From: an uncultured Eubacteriales bacterium
Lineage (GTDB): Bacteria; Bacillota; Clostridia; Christensenellales; UMGS416
Assembly: GCA_900542005.1 (NCBI GenBank)
Contig: UQLW01000001.1
Location: 62,001 to 126,000 of the forward strand
Direction of reading: 5' to 3'
Length of the DNA stretch: 64,000 nucleotides
Below, one piece after another: positions 8,531 through 16,125 of this stretch. The first letter of the stretch is position 1, and each line of letters opens with the position of its first letter. The notes under the pieces are model-generated. The model had not been told where the DNA came from. It searched no databases and worked only from the letters and a program-made list of their open reading frames with translations. The position numbers and the translations under genes were made by a program.

Positions 8531-10363
8531 ATGTGCGGAATTGCAGGATGGCTTGAGGCGGGTGAAACGCAGCTTCATCAGCGGGCTCTGGCTGGGCGGA
8601 TGGCCCGCGCTCTCGCCCACCGGGGGCCGGATCAGGAGGGAATCTTTACCGATGACGGGGTATGCCTCGTCCACCGGAGGTTGGCCGTGGTGGATCGGGC
8701 CCATGGCCGGCAGCCCATGACGCTGGAGCATGGCGGTGAACGCTTTACCCTGGTCTATAACGGCGAACTCTACAACACCGTCCAGCTGCGGGAGGAGCTG
8801 GCGGGCTTAGGCTGGCGCTTTGCCGGCCACGGGGACACGGAGGTGCTGCTCAAGGCGCTGGCGCAGTGGGGGCTCGATGCGCTTCCCCGCCTAAACGGTA
8901 TCTTTGCCTTTGCCCTTTGGGAGCAAAATGAACGCCGCCTGACGCTGGCCCGGGACCGGTTGGGCGTCAAGCCCCTGTTTTTCAGCCGTCCTTCGGATAC
9001 GGTGGTCTTTGCCTCCGAGCTGGGCGCTCTGCTGGAGCATCCTGGCGTCAGCCGCCGAATCGGCCCCGAAGGCCTGGCTGAGATCTTCCTGCTGGGGCCC
9101 GGACGAACCCCGGGCCAGGGCGTTTTTGACAGTGTGGAGGAGGTACTCCCCGGGCAGTGGCTGCGCTGGTCGCCTCAGGGGCATACCCGGGGCCGCTATT
9201 GGCAGCTTACGGCCCGCCCCCATGAGGACGGGCGCGCGGCTACGCTGGAGCGCACCCGCGCCCTGACACTGGACGCGATCACCCGGCAGCTGGTCAGCGA
9301 CGTACCGCTGGCCGCCTTTCTCTCCGGTGGTCTGGACAGCAGCTTGATCTGCGCCCTGGCAGCCCAGCAATTCCGCAGGCAGAACCGCCAACTGGCCACC
9401 TTCTCCGTGGACTATCTCGATAACCAACGCTATTTCACCCGCAGCCTTTTTCAGCCCGGCGACGATGCCCCCTATATCGACGCCATGGTTTCAGCAACCG
9501 GCTCCGACCACCATCGCGTGGTACTGGATAATATCGAGCTGGCCAGTGCGCTGCCGGCTGCCACAGCCGCCCGCGGCCTGCCCGGCATGGCGGATGTCGA
9601 CGCTTCCCTCTATCTTTTCTGCCGCGAAATCAAAAAAGGCTATACCGTTGCCCTCTCCGGCGAGTGCGCCGACGAAATATTCGGCGGCTATCCCTGGTAT
9701 CATAACCGGGAAATGCTCATGGCCGACGGATTCCCCTGGTCGCGCTCCCTTCGCCTGCGCCGCAGCCTGCTGGATAGGGGCCTCATCCCCGACGGCGAGG
9801 CCTATGTCCGCCAGCGCTATCTGGATACGCTGGCCCGCACACCCCAGCTGCCCGGCGAAGATCCGCTGCAGCGCCGCATGCGGGAGATGTTCGTGCTGAA
9901 TCTCGACTGGTTCATGCAAACGCTGCTGGATCGGAAGGACCGCATGTCCATGGCCCATGGCCTTGAGGTCAGGGTACCCTTCTGCGACCACCGGCTGGTG
10001 GAATACGCCTATAACATGCCCTGGAGCCTAAAGGCTCTGGACGGCCGGGAGAAAGGGATCCTCCGCCAGGCCATGGAGGGCCTGCTGCCGCCGGAGGTGC
10101 TGTGGCGCAAAAAAAGCCCCTATCCCAAAACCTTTCATCCGGCCTATACCCAGCGGGTTGTCCAAATGCTGCAGGAAATCCTGGACGATCCCCAAAGCCG
10201 GATACGGCCCCTGCTCAACCTGCCCCAAGTGCGCGCGCTTATGGTATGCCCCGAGCAGGTCAGCGAACCCTGGTATGGCCAGCTGATGCGCGGGCCGCAG
10301 ATCCTGGCGTATCTTGTGCAGGCTGAAGCCTTCCTCCGCCAGACGAAGGCGGAAATCCGGTAG
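8531..10363 (+). CDS. asnB: Asparagine synthase (glutamine-hydrolysing)
   Basis: 610 aa. Makes asparagine from aspartate, ATP and glutamine-derived ammonia in the cytoplasm. The start at 8531 gives MCGIAGW, placing the catalytic glutaminase Cys directly after the initiator Met, with AGGGAGG 8 bases upstream; a longer reading from 8462 would bury this Cys. N-terminal class II amidotransferase domain: HRGPD, HRRLAVVD, YNGELYN, GHGDTEVLL. C-terminal synthetase domain with PP-loop FLSGGLDSS near residue 265 and a conserved SGECADEIFGGY. Length fits the long AsnB type. Transcribed alone behind a terminator-like hairpin. Confidence 0.96.
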   Translation: MCGIAGWLEAGETQLHQRALAGRMARALAHRGPDQEGIFTDDGVCLVHRRLAVVDRAHGRQPMTLEHGGERFTLVYNGELYNTVQLREELAGLGWRFAGHGDTEVLLKALAQWGLDALPRLNGIFAFALWEQNERRLTLARDRLGVKPLFFSRPSDTVVFASELGALLEHPGVSRRIGPEGLAEIFLLGPGRTPGQGVFDSVEEVLPGQWLRWSPQGHTRGRYWQLTARPHEDGRAATLERTRALTLDAITRQLVSDVPLAAFLSGGLDSSLICALAAQQFRRQNRQLATFSVDYLDNQRYFTRSLFQPGDDAPYIDAMVSATGSDHHRVVLDNIELASALPAATAARGLPGMADVDASLYLFCREIKKGYTVALSGECADEIFGGYPWYHNREMLMADGFPWSRSLRLRRSLLDRGLIPDGEAYVRQRYLDTLARTPQLPGEDPLQRRMREMFVLNLDWFMQTLLDRKDRMSMAHGLEVRVPFCDHRLVEYAYNMPWSLKALDGREKGILRQAMEGLLPPEVLWRKKSPYPKTFHPAYTQRVVQMLQEILDDPQSRIRPLLNLPQVRALMVCPEQVSEPWYGQLMRGPQILAYLVQAEAFLRQTKAEIR

Positions 10364-10387
10364 ACGCCCGCCTATCGCAGGTGCGCC

Positions 10388-10416
10388 TTGACATCGGGCG
10401 GTAAATCCACTATACT
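10388..10416 (+). promoter_or_regulatory. Strong promoter of the ABC-F gene
   Basis: TTGACA (10388-10393), 17-bp spacer, TATACT (10411-10416). Near-perfect housekeeping promoter that starts a leader of about 225 bases before the ABC-F ATG. Confidence 0.88.
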
Positions 10417-10443
10417 AAAACCAACTTTTAGGGATAAAGGAGC

Positions 10444-10473
10444 GTGAAAGGGTGCATAAGTAATCTTGCTTGA
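10444..10473 (+). CDS. Candidate leader peptide of the ABC-F attenuator
   Basis: A 9-codon frame GTG-AAA-GGG-TGC-ATA-AGT-AAT-CTT-GCT-TGA (M-K-G-C-I-S-N-L-A) directly behind AAAGGAG, though the spacing to GTG is only 1 base. A second frame, GTG-CAT-AAG-TAA (10452-10463, M-H-K), has better spacing (9 bases) to the same SD. One of them is probably translated: the SD has no other use, and the next downstream element is a transcription terminator. A ribosome held here would cover the 5' arm of the leader helix at 10475-10483. Confidence 0.45.
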   Translation: MKGCISNLA

Positions 10474-10474
10474 T

Positions 10475-10607
10475 CGGGCGCGGCCAAGGCGCAAGGCTTT
10501 GCTGCTGCCCAAAATGCAAGAGAGCTGCTGTATCCTTCCCGATCCGCGCCCGTAGTTTTTTTCTGCATGGCGTCCTGGGCGAGCGGCGGCTCTCCCAGGA
10601 TTTTTTT
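10475..10607 (+). promoter_or_regulatory. Predicted transcription attenuator in the ABC-F leader
   Basis: Three elements can be seen. (1) CGGGCGCGG (10475-10483) pairs perfectly with CCGCGCCCG (10544-10552). (2) TCCTGGG (10573-10579) pairs with CCCAGGA (10594-10600), followed by seven T: an intrinsic terminator. (3) The 10544-10551 strand can alternatively pair with GGGCG-AG-CGG at the base of the terminator (10577-10586), which would block it. This is the expected layout of the ribosome-mediated attenuators that control ABC-F resistance genes in Firmicutes. The exact folding is inferred by hand. Confidence 0.65.
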
Positions 10608-10649
10608 GCGCCATCCACCGCTGGCGCGCTTAGGAGGCGACATAGACAT

Positions 10650-12233
10650 ATGTCCATCATACAAGTGCAGAACATGACCTTTGCCTATGACGGCAGCTAT
10701 GATGCGATCTTTGAAAATGTATCCTTTACCCTGGATACCGACTGGAAAACGGGCTTTATCGGCCGCAACGGCCGGGGCAAGACCACCTTTCTCAAGCTGC
10801 TGATGGGCTGGGAGCGGCCCATCAGCGGAACCATCGCCGCGTCCGTCCATTTCGACTACTTCCCCTTTCCCGTGGAGGACGGCGGCCAACCGGCCATGGA
10901 GGCCGCCCGCTCCATGATTGCTCCCTTTACCGCCTGGGAGCGGCGCATGGATGAGCTGCTGGCCGAGGGCTCGGAGCAGGCCCTGGCGGTATATGGAGAG
11001 CTCCAGCAGCGCTACATGGAGGCCGACGGCTATATCATTGACGAGCTCATTACCCGGGAGGCCGCCAAGCTGAACATCCCTGAGGAGGCGCTTCAGCGGC
11101 CCTTCGGCACGCTGAGCCCTGGAGAGCGGACCCGCTTAACCCTGGCGGCGCTGTTCCTCAAGAAGAATAACTTTCTGCTGATCGACGAGCCCACCAACCA
11201 CCTGGACATGGAGGGCCGCCGGCTGGCCGGGCAGTATCTGGCCGGCAAAAAGGGCTTCATCCTGGTCTCCCACGACCGCGACTTTCTCGACCGGGTGGTC
11301 GATCATGTCATCTCTGTGAACCGAGCGGACATTGAAGTGCAGCAGGGCAACTATTCCACCTGGAAGCTGAACCGCGACCGCCAGGACCAATTCGAGCTGG
11401 CGCGCAACGAATCCCTGAAGCGGGACATCGCCCGCCTGACCGCCTCGGCCGAGCGCGCCGGCCAGTGGTCCGACCGGGTAGAGGCCTCCAAGATTGGCGG
11501 CCACACCTATGACCGGGGTTACGTCGGCCATAAGGCCGCCAAAATGATGCAGCGCAGCAAATCCATCGAGCGCCGGCAGCTGGAGGCGGCCGAGGAAAAA
11601 CGCAGCCTGCTGAAAAACCTGGAGGAATCCGAGCCGCTGAAGCTGACTTGCCTGCCCTATACCCGGGGACGGCTGATCGAGGCGCCCGATCTCACCCTGC
11701 TCTATGGGGATAAGGCCGTCCTATCCCACCTACGGCTGGAGCTGGAGCCCGGCGAACGGCTCTGTCTGGCCGGCCGGAATGGCTGCGGCAAATCCACCGT
11801 CATCCGATACCTCACCGGCGCGCCGGGCATCACAGCCGCCGGAAGCTGCCGGCTTGGGCCCGGGCTGACCTGCAGCTATGTTCCCCAGGATACGGCCTTC
11901 CTTCACGGCGGGCTGCGCGCCTTCGCCCAGCGGGAGGGGCTGGACGAAAGCCTCTTCAAGGCCATCCTGCGCAAGCTCGATTTCTCACGGCTGCAGTTTG
12001 AGAAGGATATGGAGGCGTTCAGCTCCGGTCAGAAGAAAAAGGTTTTGATCGCCGCCAGCCTCTGCCGGCCGGCCCATCTGTACCTCTGGGATGAACCGCT
12101 GAATTTTATGGATATCCTCTCGCGGCTTCAGGTGGAGGAGCTGATCCTGCGGTATAAGCCCACCATGATCTTCGTGGAGCACGACGCCGCCTTCTGCCGC
12201 AAAATCGCAACCCGCACGCTGCGCCTGGGTTAG
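10650..12233 (+). CDS. Lsa-type ABC-F ribosomal protection protein
   Basis: 527 aa, two ATP-binding cassettes and no membrane segments. The N-terminus (MSIIQVQN-TFAYDGSYD, ENVSFTLDTDWKTGFIGRNG) and the linker (GYVGHKAAKMMQRSKSIE) match the Lsa family closely. Cassette 1: GRNGRGKTT, LSPGER, FLLIDEPTNHLD. Cassette 2: GRNGCGKST, FSSGQKKK, LWDEPLNFMD. Lsa proteins bind the ribosomal E site and displace lincosamides, streptogramin A and pleuromutilins; whether this one confers resistance cannot be told from sequence. ATG at 10650 with TAGGAGG 12 bases upstream; the longer upstream reading would run through the leader terminator. Monocistronic with its own promoter and attenuator. Confidence 0.9.
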   Translation: MSIIQVQNMTFAYDGSYDAIFENVSFTLDTDWKTGFIGRNGRGKTTFLKLLMGWERPISGTIAASVHFDYFPFPVEDGGQPAMEAARSMIAPFTAWERRMDELLAEGSEQALAVYGELQQRYMEADGYIIDELITREAAKLNIPEEALQRPFGTLSPGERTRLTLAALFLKKNNFLLIDEPTNHLDMEGRRLAGQYLAGKKGFILVSHDRDFLDRVVDHVISVNRADIEVQQGNYSTWKLNRDRQDQFELARNESLKRDIARLTASAERAGQWSDRVEASKIGGHTYDRGYVGHKAAKMMQRSKSIERRQLEAAEEKRSLLKNLEESEPLKLTCLPYTRGRLIEAPDLTLLYGDKAVLSHLRLELEPGERLCLAGRNGCGKSTVIRYLTGAPGITAAGSCRLGPGLTCSYVPQDTAFLHGGLRAFAQREGLDESLFKAILRKLDFSRLQFEKDMEAFSSGQKKKVLIAASLCRPAHLYLWDEPLNFMDILSRLQVEELILRYKPTMIFVEHDAAFCRKIATRTLRLG

Positions 12234-12247
12234 GCGGGGAATAGCAC

Positions 12248-12296
12248 AAAGGCCGTACCGCCCGGTTGGAGCTTCCACCGGCGCGATACGGCCTTT
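12248..12296. terminator. Bidirectional terminator between the ABC-F gene and the methyltransferase
   Basis: 10-bp outer stem AAAGGCCGTA / TACGGCCTTT with an inner CCGG(T)TGGA / TCCACCGG stem. It separates two convergent genes; T-rich tails lie on both sides. Confidence 0.85.
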
Positions 12297-12345
12297 CCCT
12301 TTTCCCTCTTTCTTGGTACAATAGCCTGGATGCGCGCTTTAATAT

Positions 12346-13122
12346 CTACCGCGCCGCTCGGATATAATCCGCGACCCCTTCCCCCTCGCTGAAAAGGGCC
12401 TCGCCCGCCCGGGCAATCTCCATCAGCGCCCGGTCCGTGGGGTCCAGGATCACGGCATCCAGGCCGCGCTCCATCATGCTGGGCAAAAGCGCCCGGTGGA
12501 GCGCGCGGCGGCGGGGCATCTGATAGGAAACGTTGCTCAGCCCGCATACCGCCTTAAAGCCTTCAGCCCGGATCCGGCTCAGCAGCGCCAGCATTCTCGT
12601 GATGTCCTCAGGATAGAAGGCCAGCGGCAGCACCACCGGATCCACCCATACCTGCTGCCGTGGCAGGCCGCAGGCCTCCAGCCTCCGGGCAAGCGCTTCC
12701 AGCCCTTCGCCCAGGGACCGCTCATCGGCCAGGGCCCGCCCCTTTTCCAGGGCCAGCACCACCATGCGCGCCTGGAGCCGGGCCGCCAGCGCGCTCACCG
12801 GCTCCAGGCTGGCCGGATCCAGTGTCGCTGAATTGAACACAAGCGTCCTGTGGGATAGCCGGCCGGCTATCGCCTCCATCACCCGGGGCTTCGCGCTGTC
12901 GATCCATAGGGGAACCGTCACCTCCTCCGGCAGGGCCTCGGCCATCCTAGCCAGCAGCTCGGCCTCCCGCCCGCCGAAGGCTCCCGCGTTCAGATCCAGC
13001 GCCTGGGCGCCCGCCTGCTGCTGGCGGACCGCCAGGCGGGCGACGCACGGCCAATCCCCCTCCTCCAGGGCCCTCTTGACCTGCCCGTTGGAGCTGTTGA
13101 GTTTTTCACCGACAATCAGCAT
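12346..13122 (-). CDS. Methyltetrahydrofolate:corrinoid methyltransferase-like (AcsE/MtgA type)
   Basis: 258 aa TIM-barrel pterin-binding protein. It follows the AcsE pattern: MLIVGEKLN, QQQAGAQALDLNAG, PLWIDSAKP, LVFNSATLDP, VWVDPVVLP, CGLSNVSYQMPRR, LDAVILDPTD. Such enzymes move the methyl group of methyl-THF to a corrinoid protein (or back), as in the Wood-Ljungdahl or methylotrophic pathways. No corrinoid protein is encoded nearby, so the partner must be elsewhere. The start was set at 13122 (GAGGAG 6 bases upstream); the frame upstream of it runs antisense through the phosphatase gene and is not coding. Its start lies only 24 bases from the divergent phosphatase start. Confidence 0.82.
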   Translation of the reverse strand: MLIVGEKLNSSNGQVKRALEEGDWPCVARLAVRQQQAGAQALDLNAGAFGGREAELLARMAEALPEEVTVPLWIDSAKPRVMEAIAGRLSHRTLVFNSATLDPASLEPVSALAARLQARMVVLALEKGRALADERSLGEGLEALARRLEACGLPRQQVWVDPVVLPLAFYPEDITRMLALLSRIRAEGFKAVCGLSNVSYQMPRRRALHRALLPSMMERGLDAVILDPTDRALMEIARAGEALFSEGEGVADYIRAAR

Positions 13123-13146
13123 ATTATTCTCCTCGGAGGTTATTGG

Positions 13147-14535
13147 ATGAAATCTACCTATGTAAAGCGCTACCCCGTGCCCGGCCTCCTGAACTGCCGG
13201 GACTTGGGCGGCTATCCGCTGCCCGGCGGGCGGACCCGCTGGGGCGCATTTCTGCGCAGCGCCTGCCCGGACCAGCTGACCCCAGAGGGCCTTGCCGCGC
13301 TGGAGCGGATGGGCCTGGCCCTTGTCATCGACCTGCGCAGCGGCTTTGAGCGCCGCCACCAACCCAGCGCCCTGGCCGGGCTTGCTTCCCTGCCTGTGAT
13401 GGAGCTGCCCCTGCTGGAGCAAATCAGCGCGCCTATGCCGCACACCAGCGATATGGGAGAATTCTATATCGCCCTGCTGCATCATGGGCAGGCATGCTTC
13501 CGCAGGCTTTTCACCCGCATCGCCGGGGCTGATGGGCCTGTGCTCTTTCACTGCACGGCCGGCAAGGACCGTACCGGCGTTGTCGCGGCGCTGCTGCTGA
13601 ATCTGGCCGGCGTGGGGCGCCAGGATATCATCGCCGACTATGAGATCAGCCATACGCTGATCGCCCCGCTGATCAGCCGGCTTCAGAGCGCCGCCCCGGG
13701 GCTGGATATGAACCGGCTTGAATCCCGGCCCGCCTATATGGCCCGGTTCCTGGATGAGCTGGAGCGCCTGGGCGGCGCCTACCGCTACCTGACGGAGCAC
13801 TGCGGCCTGCCGGAGGCCGAGGTCAGCCGCCTGAAGCAGCGGTGTATCGAGCCCGCGCCCGCCGGGTGGGACGGATGCCGGCGCATCCCCCTTCCCGGTG
13901 TCGAGAACCTCCGGGATCTGGGCGGCATTCCCCGCGCCGGCGGCGAAGCCACCGGCTGGGGCCGCATCTATCGCGGCGCCTTCCCCCGTCCTGGCCTGGG
14001 CGAGGCCCAGCGCCAGGCCCTGCTGCAGGCCGGCGTGACCACCGTACTGGATCTGCGCAGCGCCACAGAGAACGCCGCCCTTCCCCATCCCCTGGCCGGG
14101 GACAGCCGCTTTACCCTGCTGCGCGATTCTCCCGATGACTTTGTCTCCATCGCGCCGGATCTGCCCATGCCCAAGGTCTACCAGGCGTATTTGACCCAAG
14201 GAGCGCCCCATTACCGCGCCATATTTAAAGCCATCGGCCGGGCTGAAGGGGCTGTGCTGATCCACTGCTTCTCCGGCAAGGACCGCACCGGCATGGTGTC
14301 GGCGCTGCTGCTGAATCTGGCCGGCGTGGAGGATGCTGATATTATCGCCGACTATCAGGTCAGCCTCACCTACCTGACAGGCCCGGAGGCCCACCGCATC
14401 CCCTCCAACCCCGAGAACATGGAAGCCTATCTTGAGCTGCTTGGCCAGTATGGGGGCGCAGCCCAATTCCTCAGCCAGCGCTGCGGGCTTCCCAGCGGCC
14501 TTATAGCGCGCATCCGCTCCCGCTTATGCCGATAG
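13147..14535 (+). CDS. Tandem tyrosine-protein phosphatase (two complete domains)
   Basis: 462 aa made of two homologous phosphatase domains (residues about 1-230 and 238-462) of the bacterial Y_phosphatase3 family. Each has the N-x-RDLGG opening, a DLRS motif and an intact Cx5R active site: HCTAGKDRTG with Cys136/Arg142 and HCFSGKDRTG with Cys374/Arg380. The two active sites are followed by near-identical text (ALLLNLAGVxxxDIIADY). Single-domain members dephosphorylate phosphotyrosine proteins or phosphoinositides. GGAGGT lies 6 bases before the ATG. Convergent with aroQ, overlapping it by 12 bases at the 3' end. Confidence 0.88.
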   Translation: MKSTYVKRYPVPGLLNCRDLGGYPLPGGRTRWGAFLRSACPDQLTPEGLAALERMGLALVIDLRSGFERRHQPSALAGLASLPVMELPLLEQISAPMPHTSDMGEFYIALLHHGQACFRRLFTRIAGADGPVLFHCTAGKDRTGVVAALLLNLAGVGRQDIIADYEISHTLIAPLISRLQSAAPGLDMNRLESRPAYMARFLDELERLGGAYRYLTEHCGLPEAEVSRLKQRCIEPAPAGWDGCRRIPLPGVENLRDLGGIPRAGGEATGWGRIYRGAFPRPGLGEAQRQALLQAGVTTVLDLRSATENAALPHPLAGDSRFTLLRDSPDDFVSIAPDLPMPKVYQAYLTQGAPHYRAIFKAIGRAEGAVLIHCFSGKDRTGMVSALLLNLAGVEDADIIADYQVSLTYLTGPEAHRIPSNPENMEAYLELLGQYGGAAQFLSQRCGLPSGLIARIRSRLCR

Positions 14536-14958
14536 CCGCTCCACCAGCGCCTCCAGCGCCAGGATGTATCCGGTTTCGCCCAGGCCGCAGATCTGCCCCA
14601 GGCATACGGCCGTGATAAGGCTTGTATGCCGGAACTCCTCCCGGGCATGGATATTGCTGATATGCACCTCTACCACCGGCAGGCCGATGGCCGATATGGC
14701 GTCCCGGAGCGCATAGCTGGTATGGCTGTAGGCTCCGGGGTTGAAGATGATCCCATCCACCTCCGAGCGGCATGCATGGAGCTTGTCGATCAGCGCGCCC
14801 TCCCAGTTGGACTGATAAAACTCCACCTCCACCTTCAGCTCCCCGGCCCGCTGGGCAATGCGCCGGTGAATGTCCTCCAGCGTCCTCGAGCCATAGACGC
14901 CGGGCTCCCGCAGCCCTGTCAGGTTCAGGTTTGGCCCTTGAAGCACGCAAATTTTCAT
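14524..14958 (-). CDS. aroQ: 3-dehydroquinate dehydratase, type II
   Basis: 144 aa, exactly the type II size. Catalyses step 3 of the shikimate pathway in the cytoplasm. Family signatures: LQGPNLNLTGLREPGVYGS (flexible loop with catalytic Arg and Tyr), QSNWEGALID, IIFNPGAYSHTSYALRDA (substrate-binding Asn and catalytic-region His) and PVVEVHISNIHAREEFR. Transcribed alone here, away from other aro genes, from a TTGCGC-18-TAAGAT promoter. The 3' end overlaps the convergent phosphatase gene by 12 bases, and no terminator lies between them. Confidence 0.95.
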   Translation of the reverse strand: MKICVLQGPNLNLTGLREPGVYGSRTLEDIHRRIAQRAGELKVEVEFYQSNWEGALIDKLHACRSEVDGIIFNPGAYSHTSYALRDAISAIGLPVVEVHISNIHAREEFRHTSLITAVCLGQICGLGETGYILALEALVERLSA

Positions 14959-14984
14959 CCTCGTTCACTCCTTTCGCTTCTGCT

Positions 14985-15014
14985 ATCTTACAATGGAACC
15001 CCGGCCGCGCGCAA
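14985..15014 (-). promoter_or_regulatory. Promoter of aroQ
   Basis: Minus strand TTGCGC (15014-15009), 18-bp spacer, TAAGAT (14990-14985), 27 bases ahead of the aroQ ATG. Moderate match. Confidence 0.5.
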
Positions 15015-15059
15015 GAGCTTCCCCAGCTTGCCCAACCGGAAAATATCCGCGAAAAGTGC

Positions 15060-15087
15060 TTGCGAAATCCTTTTCGTCTGCTATAAT
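15060..15087 (+). promoter_or_regulatory. Promoter of the isomerase/epimerase gene
   Basis: TTGCGA (15060-15065), 16-bp spacer, TATAAT (15082-15087), about 50 bases before the ATG at 15138. Confidence 0.65.
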
Positions 15088-15137
15088 AAAGGTGTTTAGG
15101 GAATAAAAAGGGCGCTAGCCCGGAAAGAGGACACAAG

Positions 15138-15971
15138 ATGAAAAAGTTTCCCGTCGCATATCAGGTCTATTCCGCCCGCGAGGAAGCCCAGCGTGATCTG
15201 AAGGGCGTGCTGACCCAGCTGAAAGCCATGGGCTACGCCGGCGTCGAGTTTGCCGGCTTCTATGGCCATTCGGCCCAGCAGGTCAAGGCCATGCTGGACG
15301 AAACCGGCCTGACCGCCATTTCCAGCCATGTCCCCTTCCAGTCCATGGTAGAGGATATGTTCGGCGTGATCTCCTACCACAAGGCCATCGGCTGCCGGTA
15401 CATCGCAATCCCCTATCTGGACGAGGCGACCCGCCCCGGAAGCGAGGGCTTTGCCGACGTCATTCAGAAGATCTACACCTTCGGCCAGCTGTGCCGCACA
15501 GCGGGCATCCAGCTGTTGTATCATAACCACGACTTTGAGTTTGTCAAGCTCAGCGGCCAATATGGGCTGGATTTCCTTTATTCCGCCGTGCCCGCCTGCC
15601 TGCTGGCCACGGAGCTGGATACCTGCTGGGTCAAGTATGCCGGCGAGGACCCGGCTGCCTACATTGAAAAATACGCAGGCCGCTGCCCGGTCGTGCATTT
15701 GAAGGACTATGTCGGCGTCAAGAGCGACCGTCAGCCCTATGCGCTGATCCAGGCCGACGGCCAGGATGATGCCACCGCCGAGAACGACGCGCCCTTTGAG
15801 TTCCGCCCGGTGGGCCACGGCTGCCAGGACTTCCCCTCCATTCTCCAGGCCGCCGAAGCCTCCGGCGCCCAGTGGGTTGTGGTGGAGCAGGATCTTTCCC
15901 TGACCCGCCCGCCGCTGGAGGCCGCCAAGATGAGCATCGACTATCTGAAGTCCATCGGCGCTGCGCTGTAA
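15138..15971 (+). CDS. Sugar phosphate isomerase/epimerase (xylose-isomerase-like TIM barrel)
   Basis: 277 aa AP-endonuclease-2/IolE-type barrel (PF01261). Metal-ligand positions are recognisable in LLYHNHDFEF, ATELDTCWVKYAG (E-x-D), VVHLKDYVG and VVVEQD. Such proteins interconvert sugars or inositol intermediates, but the family is too diverse to assign a substrate. Start has AAAGAGG 8 bases upstream. It stands alone, framed by its own promoter and terminator. Confidence 0.85.
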   Translation: MKKFPVAYQVYSAREEAQRDLKGVLTQLKAMGYAGVEFAGFYGHSAQQVKAMLDETGLTAISSHVPFQSMVEDMFGVISYHKAIGCRYIAIPYLDEATRPGSEGFADVIQKIYTFGQLCRTAGIQLLYHNHDFEFVKLSGQYGLDFLYSAVPACLLATELDTCWVKYAGEDPAAYIEKYAGRCPVVHLKDYVGVKSDRQPYALIQADGQDDATAENDAPFEFRPVGHGCQDFPSILQAAEASGAQWVVVEQDLSLTRPPLEAAKMSIDYLKSIGAAL

Positions 15972-15992
15972 CCGCCGAAACGGCGTAAATAA

Positions 15993-16025
15993 GGACGCTC
16001 TTCCACGGAAGGGCGTCCGTTTTCA
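15993..16025 (+). terminator. Terminator after the isomerase/epimerase gene
   Basis: Stem GGACGCTCTTCC / GGAAGGGCGTCC (one G-T pair), followed by GTTTTC. The 100 bases after it, up to 16125, hold only the next gene's SD and a small GGGGA/TCCCC hairpin. Confidence 0.8.
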
Positions 16026-16125
16026 TGAGGATGGGCATCGGCGATATAACCCCCACCAACGCCAAAATCATGGGAGCCACCCCGCCCACGCTAGGGGAAG
16101 ATCCCCCTCTCAATGGAGGATAATC

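Noticed and set aside
12346..14466. A 706-codon minus-strand open frame covering the methyltransferase and the antisense of the phosphatase gene
   Set aside because: Only the last 258 codons (from 13122) match a family and have an SD. The upstream part is the complement of the well-supported phosphatase gene and has non-protein-like composition.
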